Source: Clostridia bacterium
Lineage (GTDB): Bacteria; Bacillota; Clostridia; Oscillospirales; Acutalibacteraceae
Length of the DNA: 64,000 nt
Direction: 5' to 3'
Assembly: GCA_017438845.1 (NCBI GenBank)
Contig: JAFRUO010000023.1
Coordinates: 1-64,000, forward strand
This document shows, in pieces, positions 22,377 to 30,800 of this stretch (position 1 is the stretch's first letter; every line of letters starts with the position of its first letter). Position numbers and translations under genes: made by a program. The notes below the pieces were generated by a model. It did no database searches. It saw nothing but the letters and a program-made list of their open reading frames with translations, and was not told the DNA's origin.

Positions 22377-23896
22377 ACTTAATGCATTTAAAAAGCGGCA
22401 CGGATGTCCGCGGTGTGGCAATAGGAGAAGAAAATTCCGAAAATATTGAGCTGACAGACGAAGCGGTCAGAAGGATTTGCCAGTCGTTTATTTACTTTTT
22501 AAGCGCAAAGACCGGCAAGGACAGGGACGAGCTTTGCGTGTCGGTAGGTCATGACTGCAGAATTTCGGCGCAGAGAATCAAGGAGCAGGTAATTGCCCAG
22601 CTTCTTTCAATGGGCGTGCTTGTAAAGGATTGCGGACTCTGCTCGACCCCCGCAATGTTTATGACTACGGTAATGGCAGGCTGTGACGGTGCGGTGCAGA
22701 TAACTGCAAGCCACCATCCGTTTGACAGAAACGGACTTAAATTTTTCACCGCAGGCGGAGGACTGTCCTCGGTAGAAATTACGAAAATACTTGAAATTGC
22801 CGAAAAGAATGAGGCTGTCGCTTACGACACCTCGAGAGAGGCAAAGAAAATTGACTTTATGAGCGTCTACTGCGAGCATCTGAGAAAGCTCGTAAAAAAG
22901 GGCGTTAATTCTCCCGAAAATTACGACAGACCGCTTGAGGGTATGCACATAGTTGTTGACGCAGGAAACGGAGTCGGCGGCTTTTTCGCCACGGACGTGC
23001 TAGAGCCGCTCGGCGCAGACATCACGGGCTCAAAGTATTTAAGCCCGAACGGACTGTTCCCGAACCATATCCCCAACCCCGAAAACGAGGAGGCAATGCG
23101 CTCGGTAAGGGAGGCAACCGTTTCCTCGGGTGCCGACCTCGGAGTTATTTTCGACACTGACGTTGACCGTGCCGCCTGCGTAAGCTCGGACGGCAGGGAG
23201 ATTAACCGCAACAGGCTTGTGGCTCTTGCGGCGGCAATTGCGCTTGAGGACTGCCCCGGCGGCGTGATAGTTACCGACAGCGTCACGAGCGCGGGGCTTA
23301 CGGAGTTCATTAACGAAAACCTCGGAGGTAAGCACCGCAGGTTTAAAAGAGGCTATAAAAACGTTATCGACGAAAGCATACGTCTTTGCAAAGAGGGAAC
23401 CGATTCTCCCCTTGCAATCGAAACCTCGGGACATGCGGCGTTTAAGGAAAACTATTTTCTTGACGACGGGGCGTACCTTATGGTCAGAATCATCATCAAG
23501 GCGGCTCAGCTTAAAGCTGAGGGCAAAACGCTTCAAAGCCTTATCCTTTCTTTAAAGGAGCCGCTTGAGGAAAAGAGCCTTCGCTTCAAGATTAACGCCG
23601 AGGATTTCAGGAGCTATGCCGAGGACATTATTTCCAAGATAGAAAAGAGCGCGATACTCAACGAAAACTGGGTCGTTGCGGACGACAGCTGTGAGGGAGT
23701 TAAAATAATTTTCCCTCAGCCCGACATTGACGGCTTCTTTATTCTTCGCACGAGCGTGCATGACCCGGTGATGCCGATGAACATTGAAAGCGCTGTTCCG
23801 GGCGGAGCGAAAAAGATAGCCCTTGCGGCATATTATGCGCTCGGTATATATGTTGAGCTGGATATTTCGCCGCTTAAAGAATATCTTGAAAATTAA
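22373..23896 (+). CDS. Phosphoglucomutase/phosphomannomutase family protein
   Basis: A 507-residue alpha-D-phosphohexomutase that moves phosphate between C6 and C1 of a hexose. The catalytic phosphoserine is S113 in TASHHPFDRNG. The metal site is DTDVDRAA, and the sugar-binding loop is ETSGHAAFKENYF. A TTG start at 22373 lies 8 bases after AAGGAGG and overlaps the previous stop; the ATG at 22382 would be too far. It could channel the galactokinase product's downstream glucose-1-phosphate into glycolysis, which would explain its place with galK. PGM versus PMM cannot be decided here. Confidence 0.9.
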   Translation: MNLMHLKSGTDVRGVAIGEENSENIELTDEAVRRICQSFIYFLSAKTGKDRDELCVSVGHDCRISAQRIKEQVIAQLLSMGVLVKDCGLCSTPAMFMTTVMAGCDGAVQITASHHPFDRNGLKFFTAGGGLSSVEITKILEIAEKNEAVAYDTSREAKKIDFMSVYCEHLRKLVKKGVNSPENYDRPLEGMHIVVDAGNGVGGFFATDVLEPLGADITGSKYLSPNGLFPNHIPNPENEEAMRSVREATVSSGADLGVIFDTDVDRAACVSSDGREINRNRLVALAAAIALEDCPGGVIVTDSVTSAGLTEFINENLGGKHRRFKRGYKNVIDESIRLCKEGTDSPLAIETSGHAAFKENYFLDDGAYLMVRIIIKAAQLKAEGKTLQSLILSLKEPLEEKSLRFKINAEDFRSYAEDIISKIEKSAILNENWVVADDSCEGVKIIFPQPDIDGFFILRTSVHDPVMPMNIESAVPGGAKKIALAAYYALGIYVELDISPLKEYLEN

Positions 23897-23905
23897 ACTT
23901 TTCTA

Positions 23906-23933
23906 TTGACAAAGCATAAATATTCTTTAAAAT
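23906..23933 (+). promoter_or_regulatory. Sigma-A promoter of acpP
   Basis: TTGACA (23906-23911), 16-bp spacer, TAAAAT (23928-23933), 38 bases upstream of the acpP start, which is preceded by AAAGGAGG. Confidence 0.75.
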
Positions 23934-23970
23934 TAGTATATAACAACAGAGCACCAAAGGAGGCGACAGA

Positions 23971-24195
23971 ATGGTTTTTGAAAAGGTAAGAGAAATCATT
24001 TGCGACCAGTTTGAGCTTGACGAGGACGACGTTACGCTCGAAACCGTAATCAGGGAGGACCTTGACGCAGACAGTCTTGACCTGATTGACCTTGTTATGA
24101 CCCTTGAGGACGAATTTTCGGTTGAGGTTCCCGACGAGGCGCTTGAAAACATTGTAACCGTTGAGGACATTGTTAAATATATTGAAGAAATCTAA
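23971..24195 (+). CDS. acpP: Acyl carrier protein
   Basis: A 74-residue acidic carrier protein. The phosphopantetheine attachment serine is in DADSLDLIDLVM, the standard ACP helix II motif. It carries growing acyl chains during fatty acid synthesis. It stands apart from a fab cluster in this window, between the hexomutase gene and proS, so it could be a general ACP or a dedicated one. Its own promoter lies just upstream. Confidence 0.93.
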   Translation: MVFEKVREIICDQFELDEDDVTLETVIREDLDADSLDLIDLVMTLEDEFSVEVPDEALENIVTVEDIVKYIEEI

Positions 24196-24231
24196 ATAAA
24201 CGCAGGTGCGTTGGACAAGGATGTTAAATAA

Positions 24232-25668
24232 ATGGCACAACAAAAAAAGATGGTAAACGACATCACCGCTATGGATGAGGATTTTGCCAAGTGGTATACA
24301 GATGTTGTAAAAAAGGCTGAGCTTGTTGAGTACACAAGCGTTAAGGGCTGTATGGTAATCCGCCCTTACGGCTATGCAATCTGGGAAAACATTCAGAAAA
24401 CGATGGACGAAATGTTCAAGGCTACGGGTCATGAAAACGTCTGTATGCCGATGTTTATTCCCGAAAGCCTTCTCAACAAGGAGAAGGATCACGTTGAGGG
24501 CTTCGCCCCCGAGGTTGCGTGGGTTACTCACGGCGGAAGCGAAAAATTAGAGGAAAGGCTCTGCGTAAGACCTACCTCGGAGACGCTTTTCTGCGAGCAT
24601 TATAAGGCAATCGTTCACTCCTACCGTGATTTGCCGAAGCTTTACAACCAGTGGGTTTCGGTTGTACGCTGGGAAAAGACGACAAGACCGTTCCTGAGAA
24701 CCAGGGAGTTCCTCTGGCAGGAGGGACACACGATTCACGCCACCGCCGAGGAGGCGCGTGAGGAAACGGTTAAAATGCTCAACGTTTATGCGGACTTCTG
24801 TGAAAATATTCTTGCAATTCCCGTAGTTAAGGGAGTCAAGACCGAAAAGGAGCGCTTTGCAGGCGCCGAGGACACCTACACCATTGAGGCGCTTATGCAC
24901 GACGGTAAGGCGCTTCAGTCGGGTACCTCGCACTATTTCGGCGACGGCTTCGCCAAGGCGTTTGACATTCAGTTTACGGATAAGGACAACAGGTTAAAAT
25001 ATCCCTTCCAGACCTCGTGGGGCACCACGACACGGCTTATCGGCGCAATTATTATGACGCACGGCGACGACAACGGGCTTGTACTTCCGCCGAAAATCGC
25101 CCCGATTCAGGTAATTGTTGTACCGATTGCCCAGCACAAGGAGGGCGTGCTTGAAAAGGCGGCGGAGCTGTGCGAAAGGCTTTCGAAGGTCTGCCGTGTA
25201 AAGAGCGACATTACCGACAACTCCGCAGGCTGGAAATTTGCCGAGTATGAGATGAAGGGTGTGCCGTTAAGGCTCGAAATCGGACCGAAGGATATTGAAA
25301 ACAATCAGTGCGTGCTTGTACGCAGGGATAACGGCGAAAAGGTCTTTGTCAGTCTTGACGAGCTTGAAGAAAAAATCCCCGAGCTTCTTGAAGCGGTACA
25401 TAAGGGACTTTATGACAAGGCGTTTGAGAGAAGGAAGAATATGACCTATGTCGCTCACGACTTTGACGAGATGAAATTCCTTGCCGACAACAAGCCCGGC
25501 TTTATCAAGGCTATGTGGTGCGGCAGCAGGGAATGTGAGGACAGGCTCAAGGAGGAGGTCGGCGTTACCTCACGCTGTATCCCTTATGAGCAGGAAAAGC
25601 TTTCGGATGTGTGCGTTTGCTGCGGTAAGCCTGCCGACAAAATGCTTTACTGGGGCAAGGCTTATTAA
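24232..25668 (+). CDS. proS: Prolyl-tRNA synthetase, archaeal/eukaryal type (ProS3)
   Basis: A 478-residue class II synthetase charging tRNA-Pro. The short form without the editing insertion, the start [20 protein letters not shown], motif 2 [17 protein letters not shown] and motif 3 [15 protein letters not shown] (GTTTRLIG with [11 protein letters not shown]) identify the archaeal/eukaryal class, as does the C-terminal domain with C-x-C pairs (VCVCCGK) ending in tyrosine. This type is common in Clostridia. Start ATG at 24232, 36 bases after acpP. Confidence 0.95.
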   Translation: MAQQKKMVNDITAMDEDFAKWYTDVVKKAELVEYTSVKGCMVIRPYGYAIWENIQKTMDEMFKATGHENVCMPMFIPESLLNKEKDHVEGFAPEVAWVTHGGSEKLEERLCVRPTSETLFCEHYKAIVHSYRDLPKLYNQWVSVVRWEKTTRPFLRTREFLWQEGHTIHATAEEAREETVKMLNVYADFCENILAIPVVKGVKTEKERFAGAEDTYTIEALMHDGKALQSGTSHYFGDGFAKAFDIQFTDKDNRLKYPFQTSWGTTTRLIGAIIMTHGDDNGLVLPPKIAPIQVIVVPIAQHKEGVLEKAAELCERLSKVCRVKSDITDNSAGWKFAEYEMKGVPLRLEIGPKDIENNQCVLVRRDNGEKVFVSLDELEEKIPELLEAVHKGLYDKAFERRKNMTYVAHDFDEMKFLADNKPGFIKAMWCGSRECEDRLKEEVGVTSRCIPYEQEKLSDVCVCCGKPADKMLYWGKAY

Positions 25669-25699
25669 GCTTTAAGAACAGAAATTGGAGGAAATAAAA

Positions 25700-26410
25700 A
25701 TGACAAAGAGAATAATAGCGGTTTCCTGTGCAGTGATTCTGCTTGTGCTTGTTTTTGCGTCCTGCAGGAAAAAGCCGAATATGACAAACATCAACGGAAC
25801 GGAATATGCGCTCGTCACCGACGCAGAGGGCAACACCGTAATGTCCTCCGACGGACTTTTAAAGGCGTATAACCTTGACGACCACGGCTACATCGTAACA
25901 AATGCAGACGGCTCAAATTCCGAAAAGCTTGTAAGCGTACCCAACGATGTTATCATCAGCGACCAGACGGTTACAACAAAGGAGTTTTCGCTTGCTATGC
26001 CCAAGGGCTGGTCGGTTACGGACGCAGGCGTTTTTACCAAGGACAAGACCGACGGAAAGTGCACCGTAAAGATGGGCTTTGCAGACGGACTCGACAAGAT
26101 TACCTTCAGCGAATATGTTCAGAACGACCGTTCGCAGCAGCAGCTTCTCGCGGCGGAGGTTACGAAGAACAAGCCGGACTACAACGTTGACCTTAAAAAT
26201 GAGGACTTTGAGCTTGACGGACATCAGGCGGCGTCAAGCACCTACAAAATCGTTGACGGCGAGGGCAAGATTATTCACTATGCGGTAATGATTTTTTACA
26301 GCTACAACAACCAGGCATATTATGTCAATTACGCCTGCGTAAACGGAGAGGGCTACGATGAGAGCTTCGATTTCCTTGCGTATGTCAAGGAAAACTATGA
26401 CGTTAAATAA
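25700..26410 (+). CDS. Lipoprotein of unknown function
   Basis: A 236-residue protein with a lipobox VFASC (cysteine at residue 22). The mature part has NGTEYALVTDAEGNTVMSSD and a later domain (about 95-235) beginning TTKEFSLAMPKGWSVTDAGVF. The latter resembles PsbP/DUF1795-like or YxeA-type ligand-binding folds, but the match is not firm. Start at 25700 follows GGAGGAAAT; five codons upstream are excluded. It is anchored outside the membrane. It lies 31 bases after proS and may be cotranscribed. Confidence 0.72.
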   Translation: MTKRIIAVSCAVILLVLVFASCRKKPNMTNINGTEYALVTDAEGNTVMSSDGLLKAYNLDDHGYIVTNADGSNSEKLVSVPNDVIISDQTVTTKEFSLAMPKGWSVTDAGVFTKDKTDGKCTVKMGFADGLDKITFSEYVQNDRSQQQLLAAEVTKNKPDYNVDLKNEDFELDGHQAASSTYKIVDGEGKIIHYAVMIFYSYNNQAYYVNYACVNGEGYDESFDFLAYVKENYDVK

Positions 26411-26430
26411 AAGGGAATAACACCGCATAC

Positions 26431-26456
26431 AAGGGCTGTCGGATTCGGCAGCCCTT
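26431..26456 (+). terminator. Terminator-like hairpin after the lipoprotein gene
   Basis: AAGGGCTGTCG-GATT-CGGCAGCCCTT followed by the weak tail TAAAAG. The stem is strong and the U-tract poor. Confidence 0.6.
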
Positions 26457-26485
26457 TAAAAGTTAACAGGGTAACTTATAAAAAT

Positions 26486-27040
26486 ATGAACACAATATCG
26501 CAAAGAAAATCGAACAGGCTCAAAAATTATAATTATTCTCAAAACGGAGCGTATTTCATCACAATTTGTACGAAGGATTTTAAATGTATTCTGTCGCAGA
26601 TTGTTCAGGATACATCCGTAGGGGAAAAATCCGTAGGGGACGGCGTCCTCGACGTCCCACAAGTACATTTAACAAAATACGGAAAAATTGTAAACGACAG
26701 AATAATTGAAATGAACAACATTTATAAAGATGTAAGTGTTGAAAAATATGTTATCATGCCAAATCATGTTCATTTGCTGATTGTTATAGACAGTTACAAT
26801 GATAGTATATACGACGGGACGTCGAGGACGCCGTCCCCTACGAGGCAGAATTCGGTAATTTCAAGTTTCATTTCCACGTTAAAAAGATATACCAACAAAC
26901 AAATCGGTTATAACATCTGGCAAAGGTCGTTTCACGACCACGTTATACGCAGCGAGGAGGATTACCTGACACGTTGGCAGTATATCTACGAAAATCCGAA
27001 AAAATGGTTAATCGGAAAAGACAGGTATTATAGTTTATAA
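26486..27040 (+). CDS. REP-associated tyrosine transposase (RayT), IS200-like Y1 family
   Basis: A 184-residue single-strand HUH endonuclease-like protein. The HUH metal motif is in VIMPNHVHLL. The likely catalytic tyrosine is in the helix LKRYTNKQIGYN, and the C-terminus ends in the IYENPKKW motif typical of the clade. RayT proteins process REP repeats, and REP-like sequences are present here. Two copies in opposite orientation are inside the reading frame itself (26631-26657 and 26816-26842), where they encode SVGDGVLDV and GTSRTPSPT segments. Whether the protein is active is unknown; the motifs are intact. Start follows no strong ribosome binding site, with a small palindrome AAGTTAACAGGGTAACTT just upstream. 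Confidence 0.88.
   Translation: MNTISQRKSNRLKNYNYSQNGAYFITICTKDFKCILSQIVQDTSVGEKSVGDGVLDVPQVHLTKYGKIVNDRIIEMNNIYKDVSVEKYVIMPNHVHLLIVIDSYNDSIYDGTSRTPSPTRQNSVISSFISTLKRYTNKQIGYNIWQRSFHDHVIRSEEDYLTRWQYIYENPKKWLIGKDRYYSL
26616..26657 (+). repeat. REP-like element inside rayT (forward copy, with a partial duplicate)
   Basis: CCGTAGGGGA occurs at 26616-26625 and again at 26631-26640, where it continues as CGGCGTCCTCGACGTCC. The same core (CCGTAGGGGACGGCGTCC) is found intergenically at 36027, 36105 (variant) and 59955. The element is in frame with rayT. Confidence 0.8.
26816..26842 (-). repeat. REP-like element inside rayT (inverted copy)
   Basis: GGGACGTCGAGGACGCCGTC then CCCTACG is the reverse complement of the element at 26631-26657. 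The two copies form an inverted pair about 160 bp apart within the transposase gene. Confidence 0.8.
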
Positions 27041-27422
27041 AAGAATGAAGCCTACAAGCAACCGCTTATTACTTCTTCACTATTCACTTTTACATTCCGT
27101 CCCCTACGGTACACGTCCTCCGAAATGCACTCAAAATCCCTTTTTACATCATTCGGACTGCGGAAATCCATATTTACACCCCTGAAAAAAACGAGCCACA
27201 ATATTTTGTGCTTAGAAAAAAATAATAGAGAATAGACGTACAAGTGTCTATTATTTTTAAAGAATGTTCAAAACTCCGTGCAAAAAATGAGTGAAACGCA
27301 AATGTTAACAATTTGTTCACAATTTTATTGAAAAATTGCCAAATTTCTTTGAGTAATATGCTAAAAATCAACAAATTTATTTATGCAAAACGGAAAAACA
27401 GTAATAAACTGTGAATAAATTA
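27041..27422. other. Intergenic region with repeat fragments; no gene
   Basis: Holds two repeat pieces: CTTATTACTTCTTCACTATTC (27065-27085), reverse complement of units at 36068 and 53390, and CCGTCCCCTACGG (27097-27109), a REP fragment. A long A/T hairpin around AAATAATAGA...TCTATTATTTTT (27220-27258) could act as a bidirectional terminator. The rest is AT-rich with no coding signal. Confidence 0.6.
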
Positions 27423-27451
27423 TTGACTTTTCGGCATTTAAATTGTAAAAT
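27423..27451 (+). promoter_or_regulatory. Sigma-A promoter of the 1705-residue dockerin protein gene
   Basis: TTGACT (27423-27428), 17-bp spacer, TAAAAT (27446-27451). It implies transcription from about 27458 and an untranslated leader of about 345 nt. Confidence 0.7.
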
Positions 27452-27457
27452 TTAATC

Positions 27458-27803
27458 AACCATAGGAATGGTGTAAAGGGGCGTAGTCTGTGTAAGCGCA
27501 CGGGTTATGTCAGGATGTTCGGCTTGTATACTATATAAGCCGGCACTCACCACCCCAACCGATACACATCCTACGGTAACAGGCTTACTCGGGTGTGTAT
27601 CATCGTTCCCACCAACTTGACACAGTGGGATGGTGGGGACCGAACCGAGTTAATTTGACAGTGTTTGCGGAAACCTCCTTTATTAATAAGGGCGGTCAGA
27701 GGCTGGAAACAAACGCAGTCGCAAACGCCGGCGCTCGTCCTGCCGGTATTTAGCAAACGGACGAAACGCATTAAAAAATGCAATTTTTATAGGAGGAAAA
27801 TAT
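27458..27803 (+). ncRNA. Highly structured 5' leader of unknown class (candidate cis-regulatory RNA)
   Basis: The leader has several long complementary arms: CGGCTT/AAGCCG (27520-27542); GATACACA/TGTGTATC (27561-27601); TCCCACCA/TGGTGGGG (27607-27637); GTTTGCG/CGCAAAC (27663-27726) enclosing CCTT/AAGG; and two mutually exclusive pairings, CCGGC/GCCGG (27729-27746) versus CGTCC/GGACG (27736-27763). A small GCATT/AATGC hairpin and AGGAGG precede the ATG at 27804. I could not match it to c-di-GMP, SAM, cobalamin, T-box or other riboswitch consensus sequences. Structures are by eye. Confidence 0.55.
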
Positions 27804-30800
27804 ATGAAAAAATCAACAAAATTGTTGAGCGTGCTTTTAGCTGTTCTTATGATTTTGTCCTCTCTTTCAATCGCTGCTTCCGCAGCTAAGGCAAACTACA
27901 AGACCGTTGCTAACCTTGAAAGCCTTTCGGCTTACAACAACTACGGTACTGTAACACGTCTTTCCTCAGAAGAGAGATTTTCAATCGTACTTGATGAGCT
28001 TGACAGAATTCTTGCCAAGGCTAACATCAATATGGGAACGGTTTTCAACGCACTCGGACTTTCGATTACAATCGACTTCCGTGACATCGACAAGGTTTGC
28101 TCTTCACTTGATACTATCTACAATACCTTCAATTCAGGTCTTGCAACAATCGCTATGGCGATTTTGAACTTCGGTATCATCGAGAGCGTTAACTTCGATA
28201 GCTGGAAAACCGGCATGACACGTGCGGGCACAGCTCAGCTTACTATCATTTACGAAGTTCTTGAGCTTCTCTCAAAGAACAGCTCAGTTGTTAACACCGC
28301 TCTTACAAGCGGACTTGACCTCGGTATGATCGGCGGCTTGATCACAGGACTTGATCTTTCTGAAATCAACACCATGATCACCGACCTTCCGACACTTATC
28401 CGCGGACTTATCTATCCTCTCTTCTCAAGACCGGATGATACCGCTACTCTTCGTAACAGATACCAGGCTGCTACCTATGACATCAACACCACTCTTGATG
28501 AGTTCGTTAAGGGCCTTCTTACAAAGCCCATGAACTGGACATCCTACAGAGTTGACGCAGCAGGCAACGACCTCGGTTATACACTTCCGTTACCGACAAC
28601 TAACTCTACATCGCGTTACTTCGTAATTAACGGCGACACCATCACCCAGTATGACTATCAGTTCAAGGATGACGACGATAAGGGTTATACCAAGGGCGAA
28701 TGGGCTGAGATCGTTACTTACACAAAGGCTGAAGAAGCAGGTAACGAAGGCGTTTACGTATTTAAGGCTCCCGACGGCTATGAAGGCGACGGCACTCTTA
28801 AGTACTACACAGCCGGCAACGACGGTTACTTCGTACCCGGCATCAAGGACGCTATTAACAACGGTGATCTTAGCTTCTCACTTAACGGTTCTGACAGCGT
28901 TCTTACACTTCTCTATAAGTTCGTTCCTTATGTATTCAGAGAGATGGCTCCCGTAGTTCTTAACGGTTCTGTTAAGAAGCTCATCGCCGAACTCTTTGAC
29001 GTTAAGTTCACAAAGCTTGGCAACAAGGGCGAATTTACAGCACCCGTTTCCGACACCTTCTTTACGGAGGATCAGGGCGAGTACCTTTGGGAATGGTCAA
29101 ACTACAAGGTAATTGACGGCGTTCCTTATTATCGTTTCCAGGATGAGTTCTTTGTTGGCGAAATTCCCGCAAACATCAGCTCATACTATTATATGTTCGA
29201 CTGGAACTATCACGTTGACGACGACTTCATCGATGAATTCATCCCCGCAGCTGACGGCAGCACATCTGCAGCAGGCTACACCAGAATTCTTCAGGGTCTT
29301 AACGATTTCGTAGCAAAGGTTATCGACCTTGCTATCCTCGACGAGTGGACAGTTCCCGGCGGCGAAACCTATACTAAGTCGGCTATCTTCACATGGACAG
29401 CAGGCGGCAACGACAAGATGCTCAACAACATCCTTAACGTTGCAAGAAACGTTGTTCAGATAGCTCCCGTTGAAATCTTCGGCGACTATTATCAGGAAGC
29501 ACAGTTCTATGATGTAATGATGACCGGCACACTTTCACAGGCAGTGAACGGTGCAATCTGCGAAGGCGTTAAGATGCTTATGCCTCAGATCATCTTCCCG
29601 GATAACGTTGTTAATCAGAACATGCTTGCTATCGCAGCTGTTGTTGTAAGAGAGCTTTGCTCACAGCTTATGCCTTCCTACAACTTCGACGCTCTCATTT
29701 ATGCAGACTATAACGACAGAGCTGTCATTGAGGGCAAGGACCAGCTTTACTGGCTCAACACAACACTTACCATGGGTCTTGACCTTGGTTTGTATTATCT
29801 TCGTAACCTCGCTGACCTCGGCGAAGACACCTCTTCAAGCTACTACACAGTTATGAAGAACCTCGGTGCTACTCCGACCAACGACGCAGAGGCTATGACC
29901 TATACGGCAGACTTCGACGTTTCCAAGTGGACCTACAAGGTTGACTGGGTAATCGACTGGGCTCTCGCTACTGATGAATGGTGCTGGAGAATGTCTAAGC
30001 TTGTTAATGCAACAGGTGCAACAACTCTTACATCTTATCAGGATCCTTGGGCTAAGCTCAACTCGGTACTCCTTGCAATCCTTCCGCTTGATCAGCTTCT
30101 CAATGCTGACGGCGCATCTGCTTCTACCTTCCTTGAGAAGGTTCTCAGAAACAAGATTGTTGACGCTATCTCAAATCTTGACCTTCCGACACTTGTCAGC
30201 TTGTTCGATATTCCTGCAGGTTACTTCCGTAACGGCAATATCATCAACCAGGCTGTTAAGCTTGTAGTTAAGATCGTAAACGGTGTTGTTAATAAGAGCT
30301 ATGGCGGCGAACTTCTTGCTTCCGGCACATACACAACAATCAATGCTGTTCTTAACCACAGCAACCTCAAGAGCACAGTTACTACTCTTGTCGGCAAGAT
30401 CCTTTCCTTCGTTTACACAAACGGCGTACTCGATGTAGCACTTCCGTTTATCAATATGTTCCTCGGTTGGAAGACCGATCCTCAGGAATATAAGGATCCC
30501 GATATGTATTGGTTCAACGACGGCGGCGACACATACCTCTACAGAGGCGTTACAAATACTTTGAGATTCGTTAACAACTCTTCGGGTATGCTTCTTAAGC
30601 ACAGAAACGCTGCAGCTGATAAGCCCTACAACATCGTTGTTAAGGCAATCAACTTCGGCACCAGCGGTATCACATCGAGCCAGTCACTTCCCGTAACCTG
30701 CGCTCCCTATGAGACCCTTGACATTCCGCTTACAATTCCTGCAAATACCAATAAGGCATTTGAAGTTGCAGTTACCTACGCCTTCACAGGTAAGGACGGC

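Noticed and set aside
27655..27684. Second promoter inside the leader (TTGACA at 27655)
   Set aside because: The nearest -10-like hexamers are 18 or 20 bp away and poor. The sequence is also part of a predicted stem. Not supported enough to list.
27458..27803. c-di-GMP riboswitch
   Set aside because: I looked for the type I and II consensus elements (for example ACGCAAAGCC and GGCAAACC in order) and did not find them together. The leader is left unclassified.
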